Assembly: GCA_903837605.1 (NCBI GenBank)
Contig: CAILVF010000004.1
Span: forward strand, 62,001 to 126,000
DNA length: 64,000 nucleotides
Source: an uncultured Bacteroidales bacterium
GTDB lineage: Bacteria > Bacteroidota > Bacteroidia > Bacteroidales > FEN-979
Reading direction: 5' to 3'
Under the pieces are notes generated by a model. It was not told the origin of the DNA. It worked only from the letters and a program-made list of their open reading frames with translations, and did not search any database. Below are positions 27,175 to 35,207 of this stretch, in pieces; positions within the stretch are counted from its first letter, which is position 1; each line of letters opens with the position of its first letter. The position numbers were made by a program, and so were the translations under genes.

Positions 27175-27253
27175 GTGACTTGTGACTGTGTTCACTGTTC
27201 ACTTTTCACCATTCACTATGTACCATTCACCATTCACTGCTCACTCTTCATCA
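27175..27253. repeat. Degenerate 7-mer array (GTGANNN then TTCACNN) after folE
   Basis: Two GTGACT- units (27175-27188) are followed by nine 7-mers from 27191 to 27253 (TTCACTG, TTCACTT, TTCACCA, TTCACTA, TGTACCA, TTCACCA, TTCACTG, CTCACTC, TTCATCA). The last contains the folE TGA stop on the minus strand. The opposed halves are complementary, so a hairpin is possible. Confidence 0.85.
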
Positions 27254-27862
27254 GTGCAGCCTGGTTGAAATCAGATGTAAGAACTCCGCCCTGGTTTTAT
27301 CCCTCTCAAATGCACCAATGAAATCTGATGTGGTTGTCACGGAATTCTGTTTCTGAATACCACGCATTGACATACACAAATGTTGTGCCTCAATTACAAC
27401 TGCCACACCAAGTGGCTTAAGCGTTTTGTTTATAGCGTCCTTGATTTGCATGGTCAGGCGTTCCTGAACCTGCAGTCTTCTTGCATAAATTTCAACAACT
27501 CTTGCAATTTTACTGAGACCTGTAATGTATTTATCGGGGATGTAGGCCACATGCGCTTTCCCGATAAACGGGATCATATGATGTTCGCACATCGAATAAA
27601 TCTCAATATCCTTCACAATCACCATTTCACGATAATCTTCGCGGAACCTGGCCGAGAGAAGTATCTCTTCAGGATCCAGATTATATCCCTGGTTCAGGAA
27701 AAGGATGGATTTCGCAACACGCAAAGGGGTTTTAAGAAGCCCTTCGCGTTCGGGGTTTTCACCAATGAGCCTTAAAATCTCCTTATAATGGTAACTTAAT
27801 TTCTCAATTTTCGAAGGATCATAATCATCGGTTCTTTCGTAGCTGAGCTTTTCTTCTGTCAT
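27251..27862 (-). CDS. folE: GTP cyclohydrolase I
   Basis: 203 residues. Converts GTP to 7,8-dihydroneopterin triphosphate, the first step of folate and pterin synthesis. Zinc and active-site features are visible: [20 protein letters not shown] (Cys and His ligands), [19 protein letters not shown], and the second zinc cysteine in [14 protein letters not shown]. It lies 12 bases downstream of a pyruvoyl-tetrahydropterin synthase-like gene that acts on its product, so they form a pterin pair. The stop codon is within a repeat unit. Confidence 0.97.
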   Translation of the reverse strand: MTEEKLSYERTDDYDPSKIEKLSYHYKEILRLIGENPEREGLLKTPLRVAKSILFLNQGYNLDPEEILLSARFREDYREMVIVKDIEIYSMCEHHMIPFIGKAHVAYIPDKYITGLSKIARVVEIYARRLQVQERLTMQIKDAINKTLKPLGVAVVIEAQHLCMSMRGIQKQNSVTTTSDFIGAFERDKTRAEFLHLISTRLH

Positions 27863-27874
27863 GACATTCTGTCT

Positions 27875-28291
27875 TTATTTATTGCCGAAATATTCAACAA
27901 TATTATTCTCTGTTTCTTCCAGCCTTATGGAATGAAGGCATGATCCCTGCAGCTTCACCTTGGGCTCAAGTGCATCCCAGATCCCGATAGCCAGATTCTC
28001 GGTGGATGCGAGCTTACCCATCATAAAGTCTACCTCCAGGTTAATGTTTTTATGGTCAAGCTTCTGCAACACGTTATCATCGATCAGGCGGCTAAGGACT
28101 TTAAGGTCCATTACAAATCCTGTCTCAGGATCCGGCTCACCCTTGACTGTGACCATGAGAACATAATTATGGCCGTGCCACAGGGGGTTGGAACATTTCC
28201 CAAACACACGCAGGTTTTCTTCGTCGGAATATTCAGGGCGAAATAACCTGTGAGCCGAGTTAAAATGCTCTTTACGTGTAATATATACCAT
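27875..28291 (-). CDS. 6-pyruvoyl tetrahydropterin synthase/QueD family, PTPS-II-like motif
   Basis: 138 residues, starting at the ATG of MVYITRKEHFNSAHRL (an eight-codon extension seems spurious). Zinc ligands are H14, H39 and H41; the proposed catalytic cysteine is C33. The spacing C-SNPLW-HGH is C-x5-HGH, as in animal PTPS (GKC-x5-HGHNY), rather than the C-x3-HGH I associate with QueD of queuosine synthesis. Together with the adjacent folE this favours synthesis of a tetrahydropterin over preQ0, but activity in COG0720 proteins is promiscuous. A glutamate pair near the end (RLEETENN) completes the usual site. Confidence 0.88.
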   Translation of the reverse strand: MVYITRKEHFNSAHRLFRPEYSDEENLRVFGKCSNPLWHGHNYVLMVTVKGEPDPETGFVMDLKVLSRLIDDNVLQKLDHKNINLEVDFMMGKLASTENLAIGIWDALEPKVKLQGSCLHSIRLEETENNIVEYFGNK

Positions 28292-28317
28292 TCCGGCCCG
28301 ATTAATTTTTTGCAAAG

Positions 28318-29352
28318 TTACAAATTATTTTTCTTCTTCTTCCTGAAGACGTCGAAGCGCATTCCGCCCCAGATCCGGAACTGGGAAACATCGTAAAAGA
28401 ACGACGAATTGCTCCAGGAGGCGTCCAGGTCATTAAAGCCTGTTATAATAGCCCCTCCGATATACCACTTCCTGGAGTTAAAGCCTGCTGCAAACCTCAG
28501 CCCCAGCTGGAATACAAAATCTTCCCTTGAATAACGCTTCGCTTTTGCATCATAGGAATAAGTGAGCCAGGCAACGCCGGGGAATACAGCTGCGCTTACA
28601 TATGCATTTTTAAGGAAGACAAATGTATATGCGTACCCCGGTGCAAGGCTGATAGAATAAAACCGGCCGCTGGCGACAATCTCGTCGCTGGCAAGATGGT
28701 ATTTGGATCTCAGTTCGCCGGGAATTATGCCCGTATCGGAAGAGACCTCGTAAAAGGAGAACCCCGGTCTCACCATGAATGAGCCTGCACTCCGCACCTG
28801 TCTTTCATTTTGAAGAAACGCAGCCCTGAGCGAGAACTTTTTACTGTTGTAAATCCAATAACCGTAAGCACCGAGTGAAAACAGGTTCATATTAGGCAGG
28901 GTGAAATAAAGGCCGTCAACAGGACGGACATTCCGGATGTAAAATCCTCTGAAATTCTGAATGAATACTTCTGCTGCAACAGCCCTTCCGAAAGCGTTTA
29001 TCCTGAGGTCGATCGATTTTGTTTTACCATAGATTGATTCGTCAAACTGGTAAAAAGGGTTATTGATCGAAAGGCCTAAACCGAACCATTTGTAAAAGGC
29101 CGCAATTCCGATTTTGATGTTTGTATTTGGCCGAAAAACGATGTTGTCAACTTCATTTGTGCTTACAATAAAGGTGGCATTCTGGTAAAGCAGGTAAAGC
29201 CTGGTGGTGAGCCATTCGGAATAATCCTCGATGTAATTGGTGTCAATGCTAGATTCCTGAAGACTGTCCTTCTGCTGCCCGGAAGCCTGTAAAGTAAGAG
29301 AAAGCAGCAAAAACAGTACGACACATGTCTTTGTCAGGATCTTTGCTTTCAT
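28318..29352 (-). CDS. DUF4421-like outer-membrane barrel protein
   Basis: 344 residues. A signal peptide (KTCVVLFLLLSLTLQASGQ) precedes SSIDTNYIEDYSEWLTTRLY and a series of amphipathic strands with Tyr/Phe/Gly-rich turns, ending FRIWGGMRFDVF and a lysine tail. This looks like the DUF4421 family of Bacteroidota, predicted outer-membrane barrels of unknown function; the assignment is from memory of the family. It overlaps the preceding membrane-protein gene by four bases (ATGA) and is 26 bases from the PTPS gene, so it belongs to the porW-bactofilin-atpZ operon. No catalytic residues are evident. Confidence 0.7.
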   Translation of the reverse strand: MKAKILTKTCVVLFLLLSLTLQASGQQKDSLQESSIDTNYIEDYSEWLTTRLYLLYQNATFIVSTNEVDNIVFRPNTNIKIGIAAFYKWFGLGLSINNPFYQFDESIYGKTKSIDLRINAFGRAVAAEVFIQNFRGFYIRNVRPVDGLYFTLPNMNLFSLGAYGYWIYNSKKFSLRAAFLQNERQVRSAGSFMVRPGFSFYEVSSDTGIIPGELRSKYHLASDEIVASGRFYSISLAPGYAYTFVFLKNAYVSAAVFPGVAWLTYSYDAKAKRYSREDFVFQLGLRFAAGFNSRKWYIGGAIITGFNDLDASWSNSSFFYDVSQFRIWGGMRFDVFRKKKKNNL

Positions 29353-29756
29353 GAATTTTTATTTCCTGCTGAAACCGGAGATTTCGTTAATCCTATGACT
29401 TGTATAACTTCAAAAACAGTGTAGACAATATACAGCACGAAAAAGTTCAGCAGGAAAGGAATAGCGTCTTTCCTGTTAAGAAAGGCATAGGTGATCATGA
29501 TGGTTATAAACAAAAAGAGTTTCAGGGCCGTGGTCAGCATAAAAACAGATACAAACATGTTGAATTTTTTCTCCAGGGACCTGCTGAGGATCATAAATGA
29601 TAGCAGGCTGGTGGCATAATAAAAGGCAAATAAAAAGGGGAGGGAAGGAGTAAAACATGAGGATGGAAGAATAAAAAACAGTCCAAGAGCCAGGATCCCG
29701 GCTGCAAGGGTTACAAACAGCAACCGTTTTGCATAGCTTATTACGACAGATCTCAT
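29349..29756 (-). CDS. Small four-helix membrane protein, AtpI-like position
   Basis: 135 residues with four hydrophobic segments (around LLFVTLAAGILALGLFFILP, LPFLFAFYYATSLLSFMIL, FVSVFMLTTALKLFLFITIM, PFLLNFFVLYIVYTVFEVI). The layout resembles ATP synthase protein I, and it follows atpZ by 2 bases, as AtpI-like proteins do in Bacteroidota. In most relatives the F0 subunit a gene comes next, whereas here the next gene is a DUF4421 barrel protein. No sequence motif proves the function. It probably assists F0 assembly or cation transport if the synthase is encoded elsewhere. Confidence 0.65.
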   Translation of the reverse strand: MRSVVISYAKRLLFVTLAAGILALGLFFILPSSCFTPSLPFLFAFYYATSLLSFMILSRSLEKKFNMFVSVFMLTTALKLFLFITIMITYAFLNRKDAIPFLLNFFVLYIVYTVFEVIQVIGLTKSPVSAGNKNS

Positions 29757-29758
29757 AA

Positions 29759-29977
29759 TTACTTTTTTTTAAGCAGGTCCCTGGTAACATAATAGATAGC
29801 CAGAAAAACTGCTGCAATTGATAATAATACAGTGAAAACAGGTTTTGTTTTAAGCCAGATATCAAGTTTGAGCCCTCCGAATGCGCCGGCAACTATGATC
29901 ACCATCATCTGGATAGCCATGCCCGAATAACGCGCATACTGGTTCAGTCCCTTTTTCGGGTCAGCCTGCAGATTCAT
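29759..29977 (-). CDS. atpZ: AtpZ/AtpI family protein
   Basis: 72 residues with two transmembrane helices: YSGMAIQMMVIIVAGAFGG and TVLLSIAAVFLAIYYVTRDL, joined by the family turn (GGLKLDIWLKTKPVFTV). AtpZ-type proteins sit next to F0 genes and are thought to help Mg/Ca uptake or c-ring assembly. Its start overlaps the bactofilin gene by 17 bases, suggesting translational coupling. The order bactofilin-atpZ-small membrane protein is usual for Bacteroidota, but the ATP synthase genes themselves are absent from the window. Confidence 0.85.
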   Translation of the reverse strand: MNLQADPKKGLNQYARYSGMAIQMMVIIVAGAFGGLKLDIWLKTKPVFTVLLSIAAVFLAIYYVTRDLLKKK

Positions 29978-30347
29978 TAGGAATTGGTTTCACCTCACGG
30001 GCAGGCAGTACTTCCATTTTACATGTCCCTGAGAATTTGGCTCCCGGTTCAATAGCAAGTTTGCCGGTGGTTATATCTCCTGTGTAAACTGCAGTTTCCT
30101 TCAGGGTAATCAATTCTGTGACCTTCACAGTAGCTTTTACTACACCAGAGAAATCAGCACTCTGGCAGATAATCTCACCTTCGATCCTACCTGTCTGGCC
30201 AACTACAATCTTACCTTTGCAGTGGATATTGCCTATCAGAGTTCCATCAACCCTGAAATCACCATTTACACTGATTTCACCTTTCACAACAGTGCCTGGG
30301 CCCATGATGTTGATTGAAGGCAATTCGGGTTCTCTGTTTTTAGCCAT
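29961..30347 (-). CDS. Bactofilin (polymer-forming cytoskeletal protein)
   Basis: 128 residues. Bactofilins form filaments at the inner membrane from a right-handed beta-helix core. The core repeats are obvious: GTVVKGEISVNGDFRVDGTL, IGNIHCKGKIVVGQTGRIEG, EIICQSADFSGVVKATVKV, AVYTGDITTGKLAIEPGAKF, flanked by short proline-containing tails (PELPSINIMGPG; EVKPIPNES). Length is typical. It follows porW by 7 bases and overlaps atpZ. In other bacteria bactofilins organise cell-wall enzymes, often an M23 peptidase; an M23 peptidase gene is divergently encoded 2.8 kb away (33120). Confidence 0.92.
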   Translation of the reverse strand: MAKNREPELPSINIMGPGTVVKGEISVNGDFRVDGTLIGNIHCKGKIVVGQTGRIEGEIICQSADFSGVVKATVKVTELITLKETAVYTGDITTGKLAIEPGAKFSGTCKMEVLPAREVKPIPNESAG

Positions 30348-30354
30348 TGCTTTT

Positions 30355-31107
30355 TTATTTTACGGTGTAATTTTTATCAAAAAATCTCTGATACTTTCTT
30401 ATATCCTTATTTTTATAAAGCACCGGGTAATTCGCAGCGGAGATTACAAAATCACTATAATCCCCGCTTGTTTCAAGCTTGGTAAAAATGTATTTACTGT
30501 CCCTTATGCTAAGAAGGTACTGCATAGCTTTCTGGGCATCATCAAAATTGCTTACGGTAATCATCTCTTCGTTATTTTCGAAAAGCAGGCTGTTTACTTC
30601 GAGGCCGTCGAGATCATGCATCTTGGTATTAAAATCTGCAATTTTAATTTTCAGGGCATTGACATCAACTTTGGAATTATTAACAATAATTATGTAGAAG
30701 TGCACTGCCGCTGAATCAATCGTATAAATGCTTTCGGCTTCTTTAAGCATGGCAGCACTGGAATCAGTCCGGTTTGCAGCAGGTTTATTTGCTTGTCCGC
30801 CCGACAGTGAAGCGAGAACTTCCCTTGCCAGGTTTCCAACAGGACTTTTTGGATAATCCTGCGGGATCTTTGTGAGGGCAACTGTCATGGAGTCTGCAAC
30901 CTCGATTTTTCCCAGCGATAATGCGCGGAGATAGTCGAACCTGGGAAGGAGCGCGGTGTCGTTCTTATACATTGAATGGGCTTCGGCTGCATTACTGATT
31001 ACCATGTAGTATTGCTGGTTCTGGAAGGCCTTGTATGTTATCTCGTACAACTTGGATGATTCGGATTTTTTCGAAGCCAGCTCCTTGAAATAGTTTGGAT
31101 TGACCAT
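30355..31107 (-). CDS. PorW/SprE C-terminal fragment (downstream of in-frame TAG)
   Basis: 250 residues from ATG 31107, but the same frame is open back to 31284 and continues, across one TAG, into the upstream porW fragment; I see no frame change. The 59 extra codons (SIESFETLLHRYPDF and onward) read as TPR-like sequence, so the ATG is probably not a natural start. Content: helical repeats with QYYMVISNAAEAHSMYKNDT and QDYPKSPVGNLAREVLASL, then a compact end domain AVHFYIIIVNNSKVDVNALK to FDKNYTVK typical of SprE/PorW C-termini. Joined, the two pieces give 888 codons, close to Flavobacterium SprE (about 870). Could be a pseudogene, a readthrough product, or a base error. Confidence 0.75.
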   Translation of the reverse strand: MVNPNYFKELASKKSESSKLYEITYKAFQNQQYYMVISNAAEAHSMYKNDTALLPRFDYLRALSLGKIEVADSMTVALTKIPQDYPKSPVGNLAREVLASLSGGQANKPAANRTDSSAAMLKEAESIYTIDSAAVHFYIIIVNNSKVDVNALKIKIADFNTKMHDLDGLEVNSLLFENNEEMITVSNFDDAQKAMQYLLSIRDSKYIFTKLETSGDYSDFVISAANYPVLYKNKDIRKYQRFFDKNYTVK

Positions 31108-31284
31108 CAGTTTAGCGTAATCTGTTTCAGGATATGCGGTCAGAAGCAGGTTGCGGTAATATTCAGATTTTGTATCGTTTTTCAGGCCTTTATAAAGTGT
31201 ATACAGTTCATAATATGTTTGGGCTTTTCTTGTAAAATCAGGATACCTGTGCAGAAGGGTTTCGAAACTTTCAATGGAATGACC

Positions 31285-31287
31285 CTA
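31285..31287 (-). other. In-frame amber codon splitting porW
   Basis: The minus strand reads GGGCTTAATGATTAGGGTCA: codons G-L-N-D-stop-G-H-S. It is codon 579 of a frame that runs from 33021 to 30355 without any other stop. A single base change (for example from TAT or TAC, CAG or AAG) would remove it. Confidence 0.9.
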
Positions 31288-33021
31288 ATCATTAAGCCCG
31301 TCGAAATATATAAAACCCGATTTATAATAGGCATCCATGACTCTTTGATTCGATGCGCTGAGCTTGGCCGGAGTAAGAGGAATATCCTGGTTGTAATATT
31401 TCCTGTCTTTGGGATTAGTTGACTTTGGTTCAGGCTTTTTAGAGACAGTTGTATCGCTGCCTCCGTTAGGCATCAGCTGGGCAGTATCAACAGGGGTTTC
31501 ACCGGTATTCATCACAACCGCTTTATCGGTAAGGAACCAATTATCCTCAAGCCTTCTTCTGCCCCATTTCTTTCCGAAAGCAGAAAACCCACTGGCCATT
31601 GTGGCGGCATTATAAAAATACCAGCGACCCTGGGAAGATGTTGTATTTGTTTTTTCTTCCTGGTTTGCAAACATCTGGTTTTGAAGTTTTGTCTGCTCTT
31701 CCTGTGTTTTTTTTACCTCATTGGCAAGATAGACAGCAATAAGCCTGTCAATGACCTTGGTACGTTGTTCCTCAGTCATAGCTGCCAGTGCCTGCAAACT
31801 GTCTTCACGGCTGATGAGCTGCAACTGCTGAACCAGATCGGTAAGAGTTGCGGTTTTTTTCTTGATGGCTTTATAATTCGCGAAATCGACCGGCAGGAAT
31901 TGCATGGTACTGTCATAATAAGCCTGTGCCCTGGGATAGTTGGGGTATGAAAAGTAGATATCAGCAAGCTGCAGCGCCGATATCGCTCTCTGGTAGTTAT
32001 TGCTCTTGCTTGTACTTACCGACTTCCCAAGGTAATCGATAGCGTGAACAGTGTCTTTGTCGGTGAGGGAGATTTGTGCAAGAGCATAATATACCTGGTC
32101 CAGATAGTCCTTGTTCTTCTCGTCTTTAAGCATTTTGGTCAGCTTTTTGACGATGAAATCCCGGTCGGTGGATTTACTGGTATAGCACTGGGCAAGGTTG
32201 ATCTTTGCATTGAATTCCATTTCATAAGCCGTACTGTGCTTAAGTACCCGGGTATACATTTCTGCCGCCCTGTCGGGGTCATCCTGTTTCTGATAAATCT
32301 GTCCAAGTATGAAATATATCCTTGTCTTGATCTTCACACTTGGGTTTAGTTCAAGTGCCCTGTTGAGGTACGGGACTGCTGCATCATAATTTCTTTGAAG
32401 GATAAAGGAATTCGCATAGGCCAGATTTGCCCCTTCTTCATATTTTGAAGGAGCCTCTCCTTTGTTGATTTTATTCAGCAGCATGTCGAGCATTGGCTCG
32501 CCCCGGTTATAGTCGCCAATCTGAATATTTGACATGGCGAGCCAGTACATCGCATCATATTTGATGTCATTGTCATTATAGGTTTTGATAACGAACTCAA
32601 AGGTCCGCCTGGCCATAGGATAGTCTTTTTTGTAGAAGTAGGATATACCGATAAGCATGTAGGAGTCGTCGATCCATTTGCAGTATTCCTTATGATTGAA
32701 AAACATCGAATGCTTCTGAATGGTTTTAGAGGCCTTCTTGATCGCATTGTCGGCAAACTGCGCAGCCTTGTTCCCCGATTTATCACCGAAATTATATACA
32801 GGCAGGACCAGGGAGAAATTATCTTTCATCTGTGCATCATAATCCTTTATGCCCTGACGCATCAGGTCCATTCCATTCCAGTAAACGTTATAATGTGCGG
32901 TAAGGTTATGATACGTGCGACGTGTCCATGTGTTTTTCTTTGTGGAACATGCACTGAAAAAAAATGTGCCGGTGAGCAATAGAAAAATTCCGGCGAGGGC
33001 GTATTTCTTCGTCGAGATCAA
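31285..33021 (-). CDS. porW: T9SS/gliding lipoprotein PorW/SprE, N-terminal part ended by TAG
   Basis: 578 residues before the TAG. A lipoprotein signal (LLLTGTFFFSAC) precedes STKKNTWTRRTYHNLTAHYN, a hallmark of SprE/PorW, then NVYWNGMDLMRQGIKDYD and many TPR units (for example NPSVKIKTRIYFILGQIYQK, DPDRAAEMYTRVLKHSTAYE). PorW is required for T9SS secretion and gliding and is thought to join the GldKN rings with other machine parts. The start is TTG (MISTKKYALAG); no ATG is available upstream of the signal peptide. A -7 box lies 38 bases before it. The frame continues after the TAG for another 309 codons. It leads the bactofilin-atpZ operon. Confidence 0.88.
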   Translation of the reverse strand: MISTKKYALAGIFLLLTGTFFFSACSTKKNTWTRRTYHNLTAHYNVYWNGMDLMRQGIKDYDAQMKDNFSLVLPVYNFGDKSGNKAAQFADNAIKKASKTIQKHSMFFNHKEYCKWIDDSYMLIGISYFYKKDYPMARRTFEFVIKTYNDNDIKYDAMYWLAMSNIQIGDYNRGEPMLDMLLNKINKGEAPSKYEEGANLAYANSFILQRNYDAAVPYLNRALELNPSVKIKTRIYFILGQIYQKQDDPDRAAEMYTRVLKHSTAYEMEFNAKINLAQCYTSKSTDRDFIVKKLTKMLKDEKNKDYLDQVYYALAQISLTDKDTVHAIDYLGKSVSTSKSNNYQRAISALQLADIYFSYPNYPRAQAYYDSTMQFLPVDFANYKAIKKKTATLTDLVQQLQLISREDSLQALAAMTEEQRTKVIDRLIAVYLANEVKKTQEEQTKLQNQMFANQEEKTNTTSSQGRWYFYNAATMASGFSAFGKKWGRRRLEDNWFLTDKAVVMNTGETPVDTAQLMPNGGSDTTVSKKPEPKSTNPKDRKYYNQDIPLTPAKLSASNQRVMDAYYKSGFIYFDGLND

Positions 33022-33058
33022 ATTCTTGGTAATTAATATAGGTATAACTACTAAACGG

Positions 33059-33066
33059 CAAATTTA
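33059..33066 (-). promoter_or_regulatory. -7 box (TAAATTTG) of porW
   Basis: Exact TAnnTTTG on the minus strand, 38 bases before the TTG start. The divergent M23 gene has a near match (GATATTTG, 33079-33086) 33 bases before its ATG. Confidence 0.45.
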
Positions 33067-33119
33067 GTATAATTTTACGATATTTGCAGCCGTTATAGGA
33101 TGAGGATAATTGTATCGGG

Positions 33120-34010
33120 ATGGCCACAGAAAAGGGAGAAAAGAAGAAACAGAACTGGAAGGACAGGCTAAGGAATAAATACAGGCTGGTCTTTATGAAC
33201 GATGAAACTCTGGAAGAACGTCTTACTTTCCGTCTTTCCCGTCTTAATGTATTTATTGCCCTCGGCACGCTTACGATCCTCCTTATCTTCCTCACTTCTA
33301 TCCTGATAGCCTTTACGCCCTTGCGTGAATATATCCCTGGTTATTCCAGTGTCGGTCTCCAGAAAAAACTTTATGAATTAACCCTGAAGACCGATTCCAT
33401 TGAAAGAGCCCTGGTACGTAAAAATCTGTATCTGCAGAACCTCAGGGATGTAATCAACGGCAAAGATCTTTCGGAGAACAAGCCAGTCGAAAAGGATACC
33501 GTTAGAAAATATGGAGATATTCGGCTTAAAAGGTCTGAAGATGATTCCCTTTTGCGTGCTGATGTTGAAAGCAGGGCCAAATACAATTTGTACAAAGCCG
33601 AACCAGGTGAGCTTTCTGCATCCGGGAAGGGTTCAATAGGCGGTGTTCTCTTTTTCACACCCCTGAAAGGAGTGATCACCAGCGGATTTGATATGGCAAA
33701 TAACCATTTCGGCGTCGACATTGTGGCCAAACAGAATGAGGCCATTAAATCAGTTCTTGACGGAACTGTAATATTTGCCAACTGGACTCTAGAAACCGGT
33801 TATGTCGTGGTGATACAGCATTCTCAGAACATAGTAAGCGTTTATAAGCATAACTCGGCCATTCTGACAAAAACCGGAGATTATGTGAATGCAGGGGAAC
33901 CCATTGCAATTATAGGCGAGACCGGGGAATATTCGACCGGCCCGCATCTGCATTTTGAGCTCTGGTATGAAGGAAAGCCTGTTAACCCCAAAGATTATAT
34001 ATCCTTTTAA
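33120..34010 (+). CDS. M23-family murein endopeptidase, membrane-anchored
   Basis: 296 residues. Short basic cytosolic N-terminus, one transmembrane helix (VFIALGTLTILLIFLTSILI), a periplasmic linker with helical character (KKLYELTLKTDSIERALV), and a C-terminal LytM domain. Zinc ligands are seen in NNHFGVDIV (H-x3-D) and GPHLHFELWYEG; VVIQHSQNIVSVYKHNS supplies the other conserved His. Such peptidases cut peptidoglycan crosslinks or serve as scaffolds; the residues suggest an active enzyme. It is divergent from porW and ends directly against the dxr start codon. Confidence 0.93.
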   Translation: MATEKGEKKKQNWKDRLRNKYRLVFMNDETLEERLTFRLSRLNVFIALGTLTILLIFLTSILIAFTPLREYIPGYSSVGLQKKLYELTLKTDSIERALVRKNLYLQNLRDVINGKDLSENKPVEKDTVRKYGDIRLKRSEDDSLLRADVESRAKYNLYKAEPGELSASGKGSIGGVLFFTPLKGVITSGFDMANNHFGVDIVAKQNEAIKSVLDGTVIFANWTLETGYVVVIQHSQNIVSVYKHNSAILTKTGDYVNAGEPIAIIGETGEYSTGPHLHFELWYEGKPVNPKDYISF

Positions 34011-35207
34011 ATGGGAACTGCCGCATTGCCTAAAAAACGTATCGCCATTCTGGGTTCTACCGGTTCAATCGGCCGCCAAACGCTTGACGTCATAAAATCG
34101 AACCCTGAGCTGTTCGAGGTAGAAATTCTCACTGCTCAGAATAACTGTGACGTGCTTATATCGCAGGCCCTGGAATTTACTCCGAATGTGGTTGTGATCG
34201 GGAATCCCCAATGCTACTCTAAAGTTTCAGGTGCCCTGGGATCCCTGCCTATCAAAGTGTTTTCAGGAGAGGATTCCATAACACAGGTCATGGAAATGGA
34301 TTCGATAGACCTGGTTCTCAGCGCGCTCGTCGGATATGCCGGGCTCAGGCCTACACTGAAGGCAATAGAGTATGGGAAAGATATTGCCCTTGCAAATAAG
34401 GAAACTCTTGTAATAGCAGGCGACCTGGTTACCAGGAAAGCGCTTGAGATGAATGTCAGGATACTTCCTGTGGATTCCGAGCATTCTGCTATTTTTCAAT
34501 GCCTGGTCGGCGAAAAGCCCGAAAGTGTTGAAAAGATCTATCTTACAGCTTCAGGCGGCCCTTTCCGGGGTAAATCAAGGGAGCATCTCCTTTCGGTTAC
34601 CAGGGAAGCTGCTTTAAATCACCCAAACTGGAAAATGGGCAATAAAATAACCGTTGACTCAGCTTCACTTATGAATAAAGGGCTTGAAGTCATTGAAGCC
34701 CGGTGGTTGTTCGACCTGAAACCCGAACAAATCGACGTGATCATCCATCCGCAGTCGATCATACATTCCATTGTCCAGTTTATAGACGGATCGATGAAAG
34801 CCCAGATGGGGCTGCCCGATATGCGGATGCCGATACTGTATGCACTTGGTTTTCCGGGAAGGCTTGTTTCGGATCTTCCGAGGTTCAGTTTTCTTGATTA
34901 TCCGCAGCTTACCTTTGAGAAACCCGATAAGGAACTGTTCAGGAACCTTGCACTGGCATACAAAGCTCTTGAAACAGGAGGGAATATGCCTTGTGTTTTG
35001 AATGCTGCCAATGAAGTGGCGGTACAGGCGTTTCTGAATGAGAAACTGAAATTTCTCGAAATGACGGATGTGATTGAACATTGTTTGCAAACTGTATCTT
35101 TCATCAGCAGGCCTTCCTATGATGATTATGTTGCAACACACAAATATTCAATTGAGAAGGCAGATGAATTTATTGTAAACAAACAAAAACACAGAGGGAA
35201 AAATTAA
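34011..35207 (+). CDS. dxr: 1-deoxy-D-xylulose 5-phosphate reductoisomerase
   Basis: 398 residues. Second enzyme of the MEP isoprenoid pathway, making 2-C-methyl-erythritol 4-phosphate with NADPH. Visible: NADPH site ILGSTGSIGRQTLDVI, LANKETLVIAG, metal/substrate motif PVDSEHSAIFQCL, flexible loop TASGGPFRG, the GNKITVDSASLMNKGLE block and HPQSIIHSIV. It starts at the base after the M23 stop and overlaps rseP by one base (TAATG). The dxr-rseP order is widespread in bacteria. Confidence 0.97.
   Translation: MGTAALPKKRIAILGSTGSIGRQTLDVIKSNPELFEVEILTAQNNCDVLISQALEFTPNVVVIGNPQCYSKVSGALGSLPIKVFSGEDSITQVMEMDSIDLVLSALVGYAGLRPTLKAIEYGKDIALANKETLVIAGDLVTRKALEMNVRILPVDSEHSAIFQCLVGEKPESVEKIYLTASGGPFRGKSREHLLSVTREAALNHPNWKMGNKITVDSASLMNKGLEVIEARWLFDLKPEQIDVIIHPQSIIHSIVQFIDGSMKAQMGLPDMRMPILYALGFPGRLVSDLPRFSFLDYPQLTFEKPDKELFRNLALAYKALETGGNMPCVLNAANEVAVQAFLNEKLKFLEMTDVIEHCLQTVSFISRPSYDDYVATHKYSIEKADEFIVNKQKHRGKN

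Noticed and set aside
31107-31300. A frameshift as the cause of the porW split
   Set aside because: Both fragments are in the same frame (starts 33021 and 31107 share the codon phase) and the intervening codons are open apart from one TAG, so no indel is needed.
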